64,000 bases of DNA. Source: Glycomyces sp. YM15. GTDB lineage: Bacteria; Actinomycetota; Actinomycetes; Mycobacteriales; Micromonosporaceae. The stretch covers positions 40,751 through 104,750 of the forward strand of contig NZ_JAERMK010000005.1 in NCBI RefSeq assembly GCF_016918015.1, read 5' to 3'. Both the position numbers and the translations under genes were made by a program. Positions 11,421 to 19,450 of the stretch are shown piece after piece (position 1 is the first letter of the stretch; each line of letters starts with the position of its first letter). Under the pieces are notes generated by a model, which saw only the letters and a list, made by a program, of their open reading frames with translations, was not told the DNA's origin and ran no database searches.

Positions 11421-11753
11421 GTGTCCGGTTCCCCCACAACCCGTCTCCGCTTCCTCGGCCTGCTCTTCTGGATGGGCGGCGGCGTCGTCCTCACCCTCGC
11501 GTGGATGGGCATGGCCGAACTCGCCTACGTCGACGGGCAGATGCCGTTCCTCGTCTCCGGCGGCGCGGCCGGCCTCGCGCTCGTCGTCGTCGGCTCGACC
11601 CTCGTCCTCTCCGCGGCGATGTTCGATGCGGCCGAGCGCGGCGCCCAGCGCACCGCCGAACTCCTCAAGCAGGCCGCCGACGAGGCCGCCGACGCCCGGG
11701 CGCTCGCAGAACCGGCCGAAGACGATGTGAAGAGCGGGGCCGCGGCCGCCTAG
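11421..11753 (+). CDS. small two-helix membrane protein
   Basis: 110 residues, unrecognised. The N-terminus VSGSPTTRLRFLGLLFWMGG leads into two hydrophobic helices (about 10-32 and 43-66) separated by a short loop, followed by a charged, alanine-rich helical tail with AAERGAQRTAELLKQAADEA that probably lies in the cytoplasm. The GTG at 11421 is chosen because GGAG lies 5 bases upstream; a GTG two codons earlier overlaps that site. It is divergent from the subtilisin gene and followed by an inverted repeat. Confidence 0.7.
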   Translation: MSGSPTTRLRFLGLLFWMGGGVVLTLAWMGMAELAYVDGQMPFLVSGGAAGLALVVVGSTLVLSAAMFDAAERGAQRTAELLKQAADEAADARALAEPAEDDVKSGAAAA

Positions 11754-11793
11754 GCGGGACTAGGCTCAAAGAAAAGTTGCAGTTCAATACCAC

Positions 11794-11820
11794 CTAACGC
11801 GCGCTACTGTCGCGCGTTAG
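11794..11820. promoter_or_regulatory. inverted repeat before sugar ABC operon
   Basis: CTAACGCGCG-7-CGCGCGTTAG, a perfect 10-base inverted repeat. It lies 40 bases after one gene and about 145 bases before the sugar-binding protein gene. It could be the terminator of the small membrane protein or an operator for the ABC operon; the AT-containing ends and lack of a following T run leave both open. Confidence 0.5.
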
Positions 11821-11965
11821 GAAACATCTGCTATGGTCGGGCAAGCGCATACCCGGGTGACTTTGCACACGTGGTCGCGCACCTGCGAACGCCCGGCCTG
11901 GGGTCGGCATTCGCTCCGAACCCCGACGGGTCCAACACCGGCCCGCATCCTGAAGAGAGAGCTCA

Positions 11966-13234
11966 ATGAAGAGAAGACTCATCCTCACCGCCGGCACCGC
12001 CGGTGCGGCGGCCCTGCCCCTCAGCGCCTGCGGCTTCATCGGCGGCGGCGACGACGAGGGCGACGCGAAGACCGTCAAGTTCTGGCTCTCGGGCGACGCC
12101 AACCAAGGCGGCGGCTTCCAGAAGATGGCCGACAAGTACTTCGAGGAGACCGGGGTCACCGTCGACATCGACGACATCCCCTACGACGACTTCAACACCC
12201 GCCTGCGCAACGCCGCCCAGGCCGACGCCCTGCCCGACCTCGCCCGCGTCCAGTCCATCGACCCGATCTGGATGAACCAGCTCGAGGACCTCAGCGACGT
12301 CGCGAGCAAGGCCGGGGTCATGGACAACCTCGTCACCGAGAACGAGGAGGGCGCCGTCCCGACCTTCCTCACCGACCTCACCGCCGTCGGGCTGTACGTC
12401 AACAAGTCTCTGTTCGACCAGGCCGGGGTCGCCTACCCGACCACCGCCGACCAGATCTGGACCTGGGACGAGTTCATCGCCGCCGTCAAGGAGGTCAAGG
12501 CCGCGACCGGAACGCGCTACGGGCTCGTGATGGACCCGTCCTCGCACCGCCTGCGCTCGATGATGTACCAGTTCGGCAGCAACGGCTTCGAGCTCGGCGA
12601 CGACTGCACGTACTCGACCGACGAGGCGACCACCGCCGCCGCGCTCGAGTTCTTCGCGAACATCAACGACGACGACGTGATGCCCCGCTCCGTGTGGGTC
12701 TCCGGCGACGACCCGAACGCGCTCTTCAAGAGCGGCCAGGTCGCGGCCTACTACTCCGGTTCGTGGCAGGTGGCCGACTTCCAGGCCAACATCACCGACT
12801 TCGAATGGGCCTCGGCCCTCATGCCCGCCCAGACGCGCCGCGCGACCAACCTCGGCGGCGGCTACGTGGTCGTCTACAAGGGCGACAAGTCCCAGACCGC
12901 GCTCGACTTCGTCAACTGGCTCTTCACGGCCGAGAACTACACCGAGATCTGCGAGATCTCCGGGTTCCTGCCGGTCATCCAGGGCCTCGACATCGACTAC
13001 GGCGCCTCGCAGGTCAACTTCGACATGTACAACGAGGAGATCGCCGCGTCCGACCCGATCTCCAGCGCGCAGAGCAACGATCAACTCGAGATGGCGTACG
13101 CCGGCCAGAGCGCCGGCGGCGACGCCGACCCGCTCAAGGAAGAGGCCGTCAAGCTGGCCAACGGCGAGCAGGACGTGCCCACGACCATCGCCAACATCAT
13201 TGCCGGACTCAACGAGAACATCGTCTGCGAGTAA
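11966..13234 (+). CDS. carbohydrate ABC transporter substrate-binding lipoprotein
   Basis: A 422-residue solute-binding protein of the MalE/UgpB type. The N-terminus MKRRLILTAGTAGAAALPLS ends in the lipobox LSAC (residues about 19-22), so it is anchored to the outer face of the membrane by lipid. The mature part starts with the VKFWLSGDANQGGGFQKMAD stretch and has the LPDLARVQSIDPIW region usual in sugar-binding proteins. AGAGAG-type ribosome-binding bases lie just upstream. It is first in an operon with two permeases and a probable polysaccharide-processing enzyme, which suggests oligosaccharide uptake. The exact sugar cannot be read from the sequence. Confidence 0.93.
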   Translation: MKRRLILTAGTAGAAALPLSACGFIGGGDDEGDAKTVKFWLSGDANQGGGFQKMADKYFEETGVTVDIDDIPYDDFNTRLRNAAQADALPDLARVQSIDPIWMNQLEDLSDVASKAGVMDNLVTENEEGAVPTFLTDLTAVGLYVNKSLFDQAGVAYPTTADQIWTWDEFIAAVKEVKAATGTRYGLVMDPSSHRLRSMMYQFGSNGFELGDDCTYSTDEATTAAALEFFANINDDDVMPRSVWVSGDDPNALFKSGQVAAYYSGSWQVADFQANITDFEWASALMPAQTRRATNLGGGYVVVYKGDKSQTALDFVNWLFTAENYTEICEISGFLPVIQGLDIDYGASQVNFDMYNEEIAASDPISSAQSNDQLEMAYAGQSAGGDADPLKEEAVKLANGEQDVPTTIANIIAGLNENIVCE

Positions 13235-13237
13235 CCC

Positions 13238-14256
13238 TTGACGGCCACCGCCACCACCTCCCAGACCCCCGCCGGGCCGCGCGCGCGGCCCGGCCGGGGG
13301 CCCCCCGCCCCCCAACCGGGCCCCCCGCCCGCCCCCCCCCCCCCCCCCCCCCCCCCCCCCGCGGCCGGCGGGGGCGCCCGGGCGGGGGCCGCCGAGCCCA
13401 GTACCGGCTCGCGCCGCTCGCCCTCGCCGGCGCCAGCATCGTCCTGTTCCTCGTGTTCTTCGTCTGGCCCGGCGGCCTCGGCCTGATCTACTCGTTCACC
13501 GACTACTCCGGACTCGGGACGCCCGAGTTCGTCGGCACCGACAACTACGAGAAGCTCTTCGCCGACCCGACCTTCTACCAGTCGCTCACGCGGACCCTGC
13601 TGTTCGCGGTCCTCAGCGTGCCGCTGATGTACGTCATGTCGCTGGCGGTCGCCGCGCTCCTGGTCTCGAACCACACCAGGGGCAAGACCGCGGCGAAGCT
13701 CGTGTTCTTCTTCCCGTGGCTCATCTCCCCCATCGTCGCCGGCGTCATCTGGCGCTGGATGTTCGGCGAGAGCTTCGGCTTCGTCAACTACGTCATCGAC
13801 CGGCTCGGCGGGAACCCCCTCGCCTGGCAGACCGACCCCGACCTCGCGCTCATGGTCGTCGTCATCGCCGCGACCTGGGGCGGCACGGCCTTCAACATGC
13901 TGATCTTCATCGCCGCGCTCAAGAACGTGCCGCGCGCCTACTACGAGGCCGCCGAGATCGACGGTGCGAACGCCTGGCAGCGGTTCCGCAGCATCACGCT
14001 GCCGTCGATCGCGCCCACCTCGTTCCTGGTGATCCTCCTGTCCTCGCTCGGCGCCATGAAGGAGTTCGCGATGATCCAGGCGCTCAACGAAGGCGGTCCG
14101 GGCACCTCGAACGTGCTCCTGATCCAGTACATCTACGAGACCGGCTTCCAGCGGGCCGACATCGGCTACGCCAGCGCCGTCTCGATGATCCTCCTGCTCA
14201 TCCTGCTGACCATCGCCCTCGTGCAGATGGCCGTCAACCGGAGGAGCGCCGCATGA
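13238..14256 (+). CDS. carbohydrate ABC permease (MalF-like), frame disrupted near N-terminus
   Basis: From about 13400 the frame encodes a normal inner-membrane permease: LAPLALAGASIVLFLVFFVW, six helices, and the coupling motif EAAEIDGANAWQRFRSITLP (EAA loop). The natural start is the TTG at 13238 (reading MTATATTSQTPAGPRARP), but this is in a different frame from the permease body. Between them lie long C and G runs (13290-13400) including 29 consecutive C. A wrong homopolymer length is the simplest explanation, so the gene is probably intact in the organism. It overlaps the next permease by 4 bases (ATGA). Confidence 0.8.
13332..13360. repeat. 29-base poly-C tract
   Basis: An uninterrupted run of 29 C within a wider stretch of C and G blocks (13290-13400). 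It interrupts the reading frame at the start of a permease gene. Similar runs occur at the right end of the window. Probably a sequencing or assembly artefact; a phase-variable tract is the alternative. Confidence 0.9.
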
Positions 14257-15131
14257 GCACCTCGACCATCGCTTCGAAGCAGACTGTGCAGCCGAAGGCG
14301 CGCAAGGCGAAAGAGCTCGGCAGCGTCGTCCCGATGACCACGTTCATGTGGCTGCTGGCGGTGCTGTACGCCTTCCCGCTCGTCTGGTTCCTCCTGAGCG
14401 CCTTCAAACCCGGCTCGGAGCTGTTCCAGTACCCGCTCACGATCCTGCCGGAGAACCCCACGATCGGCGGCTTCGAGAAGGCGTGGGACCGGTTCGACTT
14501 CATGCTGTACTTCTCGAACACGCTCGCCGTGGCGCTCACGACCACCGTGCTGACGGTGTTCGCCAGCGCGATGACCGGGTACGCGCTCGCGAAGTACCAG
14601 GACAAGGCGTGGATCCGGATCTTCTTCGTGTGCCTCCTGGCCACGACGATGCTGCCGACCGAGGTCATCCTCTCGCCCACGTTCCTGGTCATCCGCGACC
14701 TCGGCATGTACGACTCGATGGCGGGCCTGGTGGTCCCGTCGATCCTCACGGCCACCGGCGTGTTCATGTTCCGGCAGTACTTCGTGTCCATTCCCGACGA
14801 CATCATCGAGGCGGCCCGGATCGACGGGGCGCGCGAGACGGGGATCTTCTTCCGGATCATGCTGCCGATGTCGCGGCCGATCATCATGACGCTGGCGATC
14901 TTCTCATTCCAGTGGCGTTGGAACGACTACATCTGGCCGCTGATCGTGGTGGGCGACGAGCGGAAGTTCACGCTCCAGATCGCGCTGCGGTCCATTGTGG
15001 GGGCCGAGAACATCGACTGGCCGCTGCTGCTGGCGGCCTCGGTCATGTCGATCCTGCCGCTGGTGCTCATCTTCATCGTGTTCCAGAAGTACGTCATGAA
15101 CGAGGACATCAATGCGGGACTCAAGGACTGA
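14253..15131 (+). CDS. carbohydrate ABC permease (MalG-like)
   Basis: A 292-residue inner-membrane permease, partner of the preceding MalF-like protein. Six helices follow a 25-residue basic cytoplasmic leader. The coupling loop EAARIDGARETGIFFRIMLP is present, as is the family start WLLAVLYAFPLVWFLLSAFKP. Its ATG overlaps the upstream stop (ATGA). No ATPase gene is in the operon, which in actinobacteria usually means a shared MsiK-type ATPase from elsewhere energises the transporter. Confidence 0.94.
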   Translation: MSTSTIASKQTVQPKARKAKELGSVVPMTTFMWLLAVLYAFPLVWFLLSAFKPGSELFQYPLTILPENPTIGGFEKAWDRFDFMLYFSNTLAVALTTTVLTVFASAMTGYALAKYQDKAWIRIFFVCLLATTMLPTEVILSPTFLVIRDLGMYDSMAGLVVPSILTATGVFMFRQYFVSIPDDIIEAARIDGARETGIFFRIMLPMSRPIIMTLAIFSFQWRWNDYIWPLIVVGDERKFTLQIALRSIVGAENIDWPLLLAASVMSILPLVLIFIVFQKYVMNEDINAGLKD

Positions 15132-16803
15132 CCGGGACTTCGTGGACGCGGTCACCGCGGCGGCCGACGAGCGGGCGCGGGAGGTGCTCGCGGGGTTCGA
15201 CGACCTGCTCGCGGGCGCGCCGCACCACCGGGCGGTCATGTCCGCCGTGAAGGCGCTCGTCGCCTGCGGGGTACATCGGTCTTCGGCGTACTTCGGCTCG
15301 GCGGAGGCGGCTCGCACGGCCGAGCGGCTGGTGGCGTTCCTGGCCGGGATGCAGGGCGAGAACGGCCTGTTCGACGCCGAGAACCTCGCCTCGCCGCCGG
15401 ACACGGCGTTCACGATCAACGACCTGTGCGACACGTACGCGCTGCTGCGGGACGCACCGGCGCCGTTGCGGCCCTTGGCCGGAGCGCTGGAGACGATCGC
15501 GCTGAAGGCGGCCGCGCCGCTGCGGCTCGGCGGCGTCCACACGCCGAACCACCGGTGGGAGCTGAGCGCGGCCCTGGCGCGGCTCAACGCGCACTGGCCC
15601 GACGAGCGCCTGGTGGCGCGGGTCGACGAGTGGCTGGCCGAGGGCATCGACATCGCGCCGGACGGCATGTACTCGGAGCGGAGCGCGAACTACTCGCTGC
15701 ACGTCTCGAATCCGTCGTTGACGGCGATCGCGAGGTTGCTCGACCGGCCGGCCCTGCTCGACGCGGTGTGCCGGAACCTCGAGGCGATCGCGGCCACCGC
15801 GCTGCCCGACGGCACCGTGGAGACCGTGCATTCGCGGCGGCAGGACCAGCGCGGCTCGATGCCCTTGGCGCCGTTCATGATGCAGTTCCGGCGGTTCGCG
15901 ATCGAGCGGGGGCGCGGGGACTTCGCGGCGATCGTGCGGGAGATCCTCACCGCGCCGGCGGGGGTGCCGATCGCGTATCCGAGCGATGCGCTGGCCGAGA
16001 TGCTGCTGGAGCCGGCGCTGGCCGGGCCGCTGCCCGAGCCCGAGGCGGCGAAGCCGGTGAACGCGGTGTTCGATTCGGCCGGCTTGGCGGTGGTGCGGGA
16101 CGGCGGTTTCGCGGTCACGGTGTTCGGCGGCACGGATTACGCCGAGCACGGCTGGATCCGTTCGGGGCTGTCGAGCAATCCGACGTTCCTGCGGGTGTTC
16201 GCGGGCGGGGCCGTGCTGGATTCGGTGCGGCTCTCGCGGGACTTCTTCGGCATGGGGCCCTTCAGGGCCGATGATTTCGAATCGGAGGGCGGCGCGTTCG
16301 TCCTGACCGAGCGGGTCGCGGCGGCCTACTACCAGCCGCTGCCGGCCGGGTTCCGACGCGCCGACGGCGAATACGACCTCGGCGACGACGGCCGCTTCTC
16401 GGCCTCGATGGACTTCGCGAACCGGCCCAGGGACGTGGTCGCGCTCGAGACGGAGGTCCGGGTTCGGATCGGCGAAGGCGAAGTGCGGCTAGAGGTCGCG
16501 GCGGATCCGGGCCGGGTGCGGCAGGTCTTGGAGCTGGCGTTCCGCGAGGGCGGTGAGCTGGTGGGCGTGCGGCCCTCGGCATCCGCCGGGTTCGAGCCGG
16601 TCGGCGGCGAGTTCGCCTACCGGGTGGGCGGGGACCGGATCTCGATCAGTGTGGACGGTTCGCGGCCGATGCCCGCCGGGCCGGGATACCACCCCGGGGA
16701 GGACTACACGCATCTGTCGGGTACCGATGCGGCCCAAGGCCTCCGGGTGTACGTGCCGCTCCCCGTGAGCGGCCGGGCCGAGGTGGCTTTCAGGGTATCC
16801 TGA
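15112..16803 (+). CDS. putative polysaccharide-processing enzyme (toroid plus beta domain)
   Basis: 563 residues, no signal peptide, so cytoplasmic. The first half is helical with conserved aromatic/acid stretches such as VHTPNHRWELSAALARL and MYSERSANYSLHVSNPS, like the alpha/alpha-toroid of heparinase II/III-type and other polysaccharide lyases or unsaturated-uronyl hydrolases. From about residue 310 it becomes beta rich (AVVRDGGFAVTVFGGTDYAE), like the beta-sandwich half of those enzymes. The ATG overlaps the upstream permease by 20 bases and has GAGG 6 bases before it. Placed last in a sugar-import operon, it probably cleaves the imported oligosaccharide. The reaction is inferred from fold style and context only. 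Confidence 0.6.
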   Translation: MRDSRTDRDFVDAVTAAADERAREVLAGFDDLLAGAPHHRAVMSAVKALVACGVHRSSAYFGSAEAARTAERLVAFLAGMQGENGLFDAENLASPPDTAFTINDLCDTYALLRDAPAPLRPLAGALETIALKAAAPLRLGGVHTPNHRWELSAALARLNAHWPDERLVARVDEWLAEGIDIAPDGMYSERSANYSLHVSNPSLTAIARLLDRPALLDAVCRNLEAIAATALPDGTVETVHSRRQDQRGSMPLAPFMMQFRRFAIERGRGDFAAIVREILTAPAGVPIAYPSDALAEMLLEPALAGPLPEPEAAKPVNAVFDSAGLAVVRDGGFAVTVFGGTDYAEHGWIRSGLSSNPTFLRVFAGGAVLDSVRLSRDFFGMGPFRADDFESEGGAFVLTERVAAAYYQPLPAGFRRADGEYDLGDDGRFSASMDFANRPRDVVALETEVRVRIGEGEVRLEVAADPGRVRQVLELAFREGGELVGVRPSASAGFEPVGGEFAYRVGGDRISISVDGSRPMPAGPGYHPGEDYTHLSGTDAAQGLRVYVPLPVSGRAEVAFRVS

Positions 16804-17123
16804 TGTTGGCGCTTGGCGACCGAGCTTTGAGACCAGAAGTATTACTGCACACCTCCGAGCATCAGCCCCGCGGGGATCACCCGTTCGGGTCAGGAACGGG
16901 CATTCTTGTCGCACACGTGACAGTTGTCGTGGGCAAGCAGGTCGTGCGGGTGAAGTTGCTGCCGACGCTCACCGCGACCACGCACGAGGTCACGGGGCCG
17001 TTGGACAAGATCACCGCGGTGGTCCAGGAGGTCCCGCAGGCGCGAGGCCCGGATCATGGCCGCGAATCCGGACTTTCCCGAGCTCGGTCGCCGTCGCCGA
17101 CCAATCTGAAGGGACTGTACCTA
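16804..17123. other. intergenic region before CMD gene
   Basis: 320 bases. From a GTG at 16918 to the next gene, the plus strand stays open in frame with the following gene and reads like protein (VTVVVGKQVVRVKLLP, THEVTGPLDKITAVVQEV), but there is no ribosome-binding site. It may be a decayed gene end. The real start of the next gene is the ATG at 17124. Confidence 0.4.
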
Positions 17124-17918
17124 ATGGACAATCAAGCTGAAGTCGGTCGCTACGACCGGGGCCTGGAGATCCTGCGGCGCCTGGCGGGTGAGGACGAGCC
17201 CGCCGTGACGCGGGACTTCAACGACGTCGCGCCCGATTTGGGCCGCCTCACCGTGGAGTTCCCGTACGGGGACGTGTACCACCGCTCCGAGCTGGACCTG
17301 CGCGAGCGCCAGCTGGCGACGATCGGCGGCCTGACTGCACTCGGGTACGCGTTGCCGCAGTTGCGGTTCCACATCGCCGGGGCGCTCAACATCGGCTGCA
17401 GCAGGCGCGAGATCGTGGAGGCGATCATGCACCTGGCGTCCTACACGGGGTTCCCGGCGGTGCTCAACGCGATCACCGTCGCGAAGGAGGTCTTCGCGGC
17501 GCGGGACGACGACGAGCCGGGCTACGCCGACGCGGAGCCCGAGCCGGAGGGTTCGCGCTACGAGCGCGGATGGAAGGCCCTCTCGGAGATCGACGGGCAC
17601 GCGGGCGAGGCGGTGATCGAGAACCTGAAGTCGATCGCGCCGGACCTGGGGCGGTACATCATCGAGTTCGCGTTCGGCGATCTCTACGTGCGCGGCGGCC
17701 TGGATCTGCGTTCGCGCGAGATCGTGACGATCGCCGCGTGCACGGCGCTCGGCAGTGCCCTGCCGCAGTTGAAGGTGCACATCCACGGTCTGCTCAATGT
17801 GGGCGGCAGTCGGGAGGAGGTCGTGGAGACGATCCTCCAGATGGCGGTGTACGCGGGGTTCCCGGCGGCGCTGAACGCCATGAACGCCGCGAAGGAGGTC
17901 TTCGCCGACCGCGACTGA
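17124..17918 (+). CDS. tandem carboxymuconolactone decarboxylase-family protein
   Basis: 264 residues with two CMD/AhpD-like repeats, about 10-125 and 140-262. Each repeat has the family pattern of an E-L-D-L-R-(E/S)-R-(Q/E) helix and a later H-I-x-G-(A/L)-L-N-(I/V)-G segment: SELDLRERQLATIGG ... FHIAGALNIGCSRREIVE and GGLDLRSREIVTIAAC ... VHIHGLLNVGGSREEVVE. The redox CxxC of AhpD is absent, so peroxidase activity is unlikely; the group includes gamma-carboxymuconolactone decarboxylases and many uncharacterised proteins. AAGGGA lies 9-10 bases before the ATG. It is monocistronic, closed by a strong hairpin. Substrate unknown. Confidence 0.85.
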   Translation: MDNQAEVGRYDRGLEILRRLAGEDEPAVTRDFNDVAPDLGRLTVEFPYGDVYHRSELDLRERQLATIGGLTALGYALPQLRFHIAGALNIGCSRREIVEAIMHLASYTGFPAVLNAITVAKEVFAARDDDEPGYADAEPEPEGSRYERGWKALSEIDGHAGEAVIENLKSIAPDLGRYIIEFAFGDLYVRGGLDLRSREIVTIAACTALGSALPQLKVHIHGLLNVGGSREEVVETILQMAVYAGFPAALNAMNAAKEVFADRD

Positions 17919-17924
17919 CCGCAT

Positions 17925-17960
17925 GGCGAAGGCCGGTCCGCACGGGGACCGGCCTTCGCC
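17925..17960. terminator. bidirectional terminator, CMD gene / DUF4267 gene
   Basis: A perfect 15-base-pair stem (17925-17939 with 17946-17960) with a 6-base loop between the stops of two convergent genes. Confidence 0.9.
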
Positions 17961-17964
17961 GTGC

Positions 17965-18342
17965 TCAGGCCAGGAGCAGGAGCACGGCGATGACGGCCAT
18001 GGTCGCGGCGGTGGCGAAGTGCACGCCGAAGGCCGTTGCGCGGGGTCCTTTGGCGCGCAGGACGATCAGGCCGTCGAAGAGTGGCATGACGGCGGCGGCG
18101 AGCATGGCCCAGCCGGCGAGCGAGGCGGTGCCGAGCAGGGTCACGACCAGGATCATGAGGCCGGTGCCGACGTCGCGTCCGCCTTTCACCGTGAGCCAGT
18201 GGTTGAGGACGGGGTCGTCGGCCGGGGTGCCGGGGATGCCGAAGGTGATGAAGAACTGGGGCTTGAGCATGCCGGTGGCGCCCATGGCGACGACGGCGAG
18301 GCCGATGAGTCCTGCGAGGGCGGTGGCGATGAGGTCGAGCAT
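17965..18342 (-). CDS. DUF4267-type membrane protein
   Basis: 125 residues with four hydrophobic helices and almost no soluble part. The FGIPGTPADDPVLNHWLTVKGGRD segment (shown as FGIPGTPADDP and LNHWLTVKGGRD) between helices 1 and 2 is the recognisable core of the DUF4267 family. Function is unknown. AAGGGA lies 9 bases before the ATG. It diverges from a TetR gene, and both lie over a shared region with two copies of the same palindrome. That arrangement means the TetR protein almost certainly controls this gene. Confidence 0.82.
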   Translation of the reverse strand: MLDLIATALAGLIGLAVVAMGATGMLKPQFFITFGIPGTPADDPVLNHWLTVKGGRDVGTGLMILVVTLLGTASLAGWAMLAAAVMPLFDGLIVLRAKGPRATAFGVHFATAATMAVIAVLLLLA

Positions 18343-18376
18343 GGGGGTGGTTCCCTTCGGAAGTCGTGCCAAGAAC

Positions 18377-18442
18377 TCTAGCAGTGCTAGATTCATGTTC
18401 AAGGATAGACTGATCCTCGACCGGAAATCTAGCAATGCTATA
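18377..18442. promoter_or_regulatory. paired TetR operators in divergent promoter
   Basis: TCTAGCA-G-TGCTAGA (18377-18391, perfect) and TCTAGCA-A-TGCTATA (18428-18442, one mismatch) are two copies of one palindrome, 51 bases apart. The second overlaps the TATACT -10 (18439-18444) of the TetR gene; the first lies just upstream of the DUF4267 gene. This fits autorepression plus control of the divergent gene. Confidence 0.8.
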
Positions 18443-18450
18443 CTTTTGTG

Positions 18451-19023
18451 GTGACTGCCACTGAACGCCGTGAACGGCAACGCGCCGAACGACACCAGCT
18501 GATCATCACCGCCGCGCGCGAACTCGCCGAGGCCGAAGGCTGGGAGGCCGTGACCACCCGCAAGCTCGCCGACAGAGTCGAGTACAGCCAACCGGTCCTC
18601 TACGGCCACTTCGCGAACATGGAGGCCATCCGCGACGCCGTCGCGATCGAGGGCATCGGCGAGATGGCCGCGCGCATGCGCGACGCCCGACTCGCCGCCC
18701 CCGAGGCGGAGGCCATCCGTTCGATCTGCACTTCGTACCTGGAGTTCGCGGCCGCGCATCCGGCCGCGTATCAGGCGATGTTCTCGCTTCCGACGCAAGT
18801 GAAGTGGGCCAGCGACGAGACCCCGGCTCCGCTGCGGGCCGCGTTCAACGAGATCGTGAGCGCTTTCGGGCCGTTCAACGACCGGAACGCGGCCCTCGCC
18901 GAACTCATCTGGGGCTCACTGCACGGCATGGCGGTCCTGCTGCGCAGCGGGCGGATTCCGCAGGAGGCGCAGGGACAGCGGCTCGACCTGCTGGTCGCGC
19001 TGTTCGCGAACGCCCCCGCGTAG
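18451..19023 (+). CDS. TetR/AcrR family repressor
   Basis: 190 residues. The N-terminal DNA-binding domain includes RHQLIITAARELAEAEGWEA and the recognition part TTRKLADRVEYSQPVLYGHF. The C-terminal ligand domain carries the TetR_C-like PAAYQAMFSLP stretch. There is no ribosome-binding site; a TATACT -10 ends 6 bases before the GTG at 18451, so the mRNA is probably leaderless (a GTG one codon earlier also exists). It likely represses itself and the divergent DUF4267 gene through the two palindromes. Ligand unknown. Confidence 0.9.
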   Translation: MTATERRERQRAERHQLIITAARELAEAEGWEAVTTRKLADRVEYSQPVLYGHFANMEAIRDAVAIEGIGEMAARMRDARLAAPEAEAIRSICTSYLEFAAAHPAAYQAMFSLPTQVKWASDETPAPLRAAFNEIVSAFGPFNDRNAALAELIWGSLHGMAVLLRSGRIPQEAQGQRLDLLVALFANAPA

Positions 19024-19066
19024 CGATCGTCCCGCCGAGTGCCGTGCCGTTCGTATACTCGCGGGC

Positions 19067-19450
19067 ATGGCATCCCGCATCAGCGAACTCGTCCTCAATT
19101 GCGAGGATCCCGAGCGTCTGGCCGCGTTCTGGAACGCGGTCCTCGATTACGTCGTACTCGACCGCGAGGACGACGGCAGCATCGAGATCGGCCCGGCCGA
19201 CGTCGGCTTCGGCGGCCTCCAGCCGACGCTGATCCTCAGCCCCAGCACCGATCCGAAGCCCTCGAAGGTCCCGCTCCACATCGACGTCAACGCCGTCGAC
19301 CGCGACCAGGACGCCGAGCTGGAGCGCCTGCTCGCCTTGGGCGCCAGACCCGCCGACGTCGGCCAGACCGGCGACGAGGACTGGCACGTGCTGCAGGACC
19401 CCGAAGGCAACGTGTTCTGCCTCCTCCACCGGAGGCTGGGGCCCGTCTAG
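19067..19450 (+). CDS. VOC (glyoxalase/bleomycin-resistance fold) family protein
   Basis: 127 residues, a single VOC module. It starts MASRISELVLNCEDPERLAA, has the mid strand PLHIDVNAVDRD, and ends DWHVLQDPEGNVFCLLHRR, the usual D-P-(E/D)-G-N-x-F-C-L closing strand. Such proteins bind metal or small ligands; this one has no specific assigned reaction. A TATACT hexamer ends 7 bases before the ATG and no ribosome-binding site is seen, so the mRNA is probably leaderless. It is 43 bases after the TetR gene but appears to have its own promoter. Confidence 0.88.
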   Translation: MASRISELVLNCEDPERLAAFWNAVLDYVVLDREDDGSIEIGPADVGFGGLQPTLILSPSTDPKPSKVPLHIDVNAVDRDQDAELERLLALGARPADVGQTGDEDWHVLQDPEGNVFCLLHRRLGPV

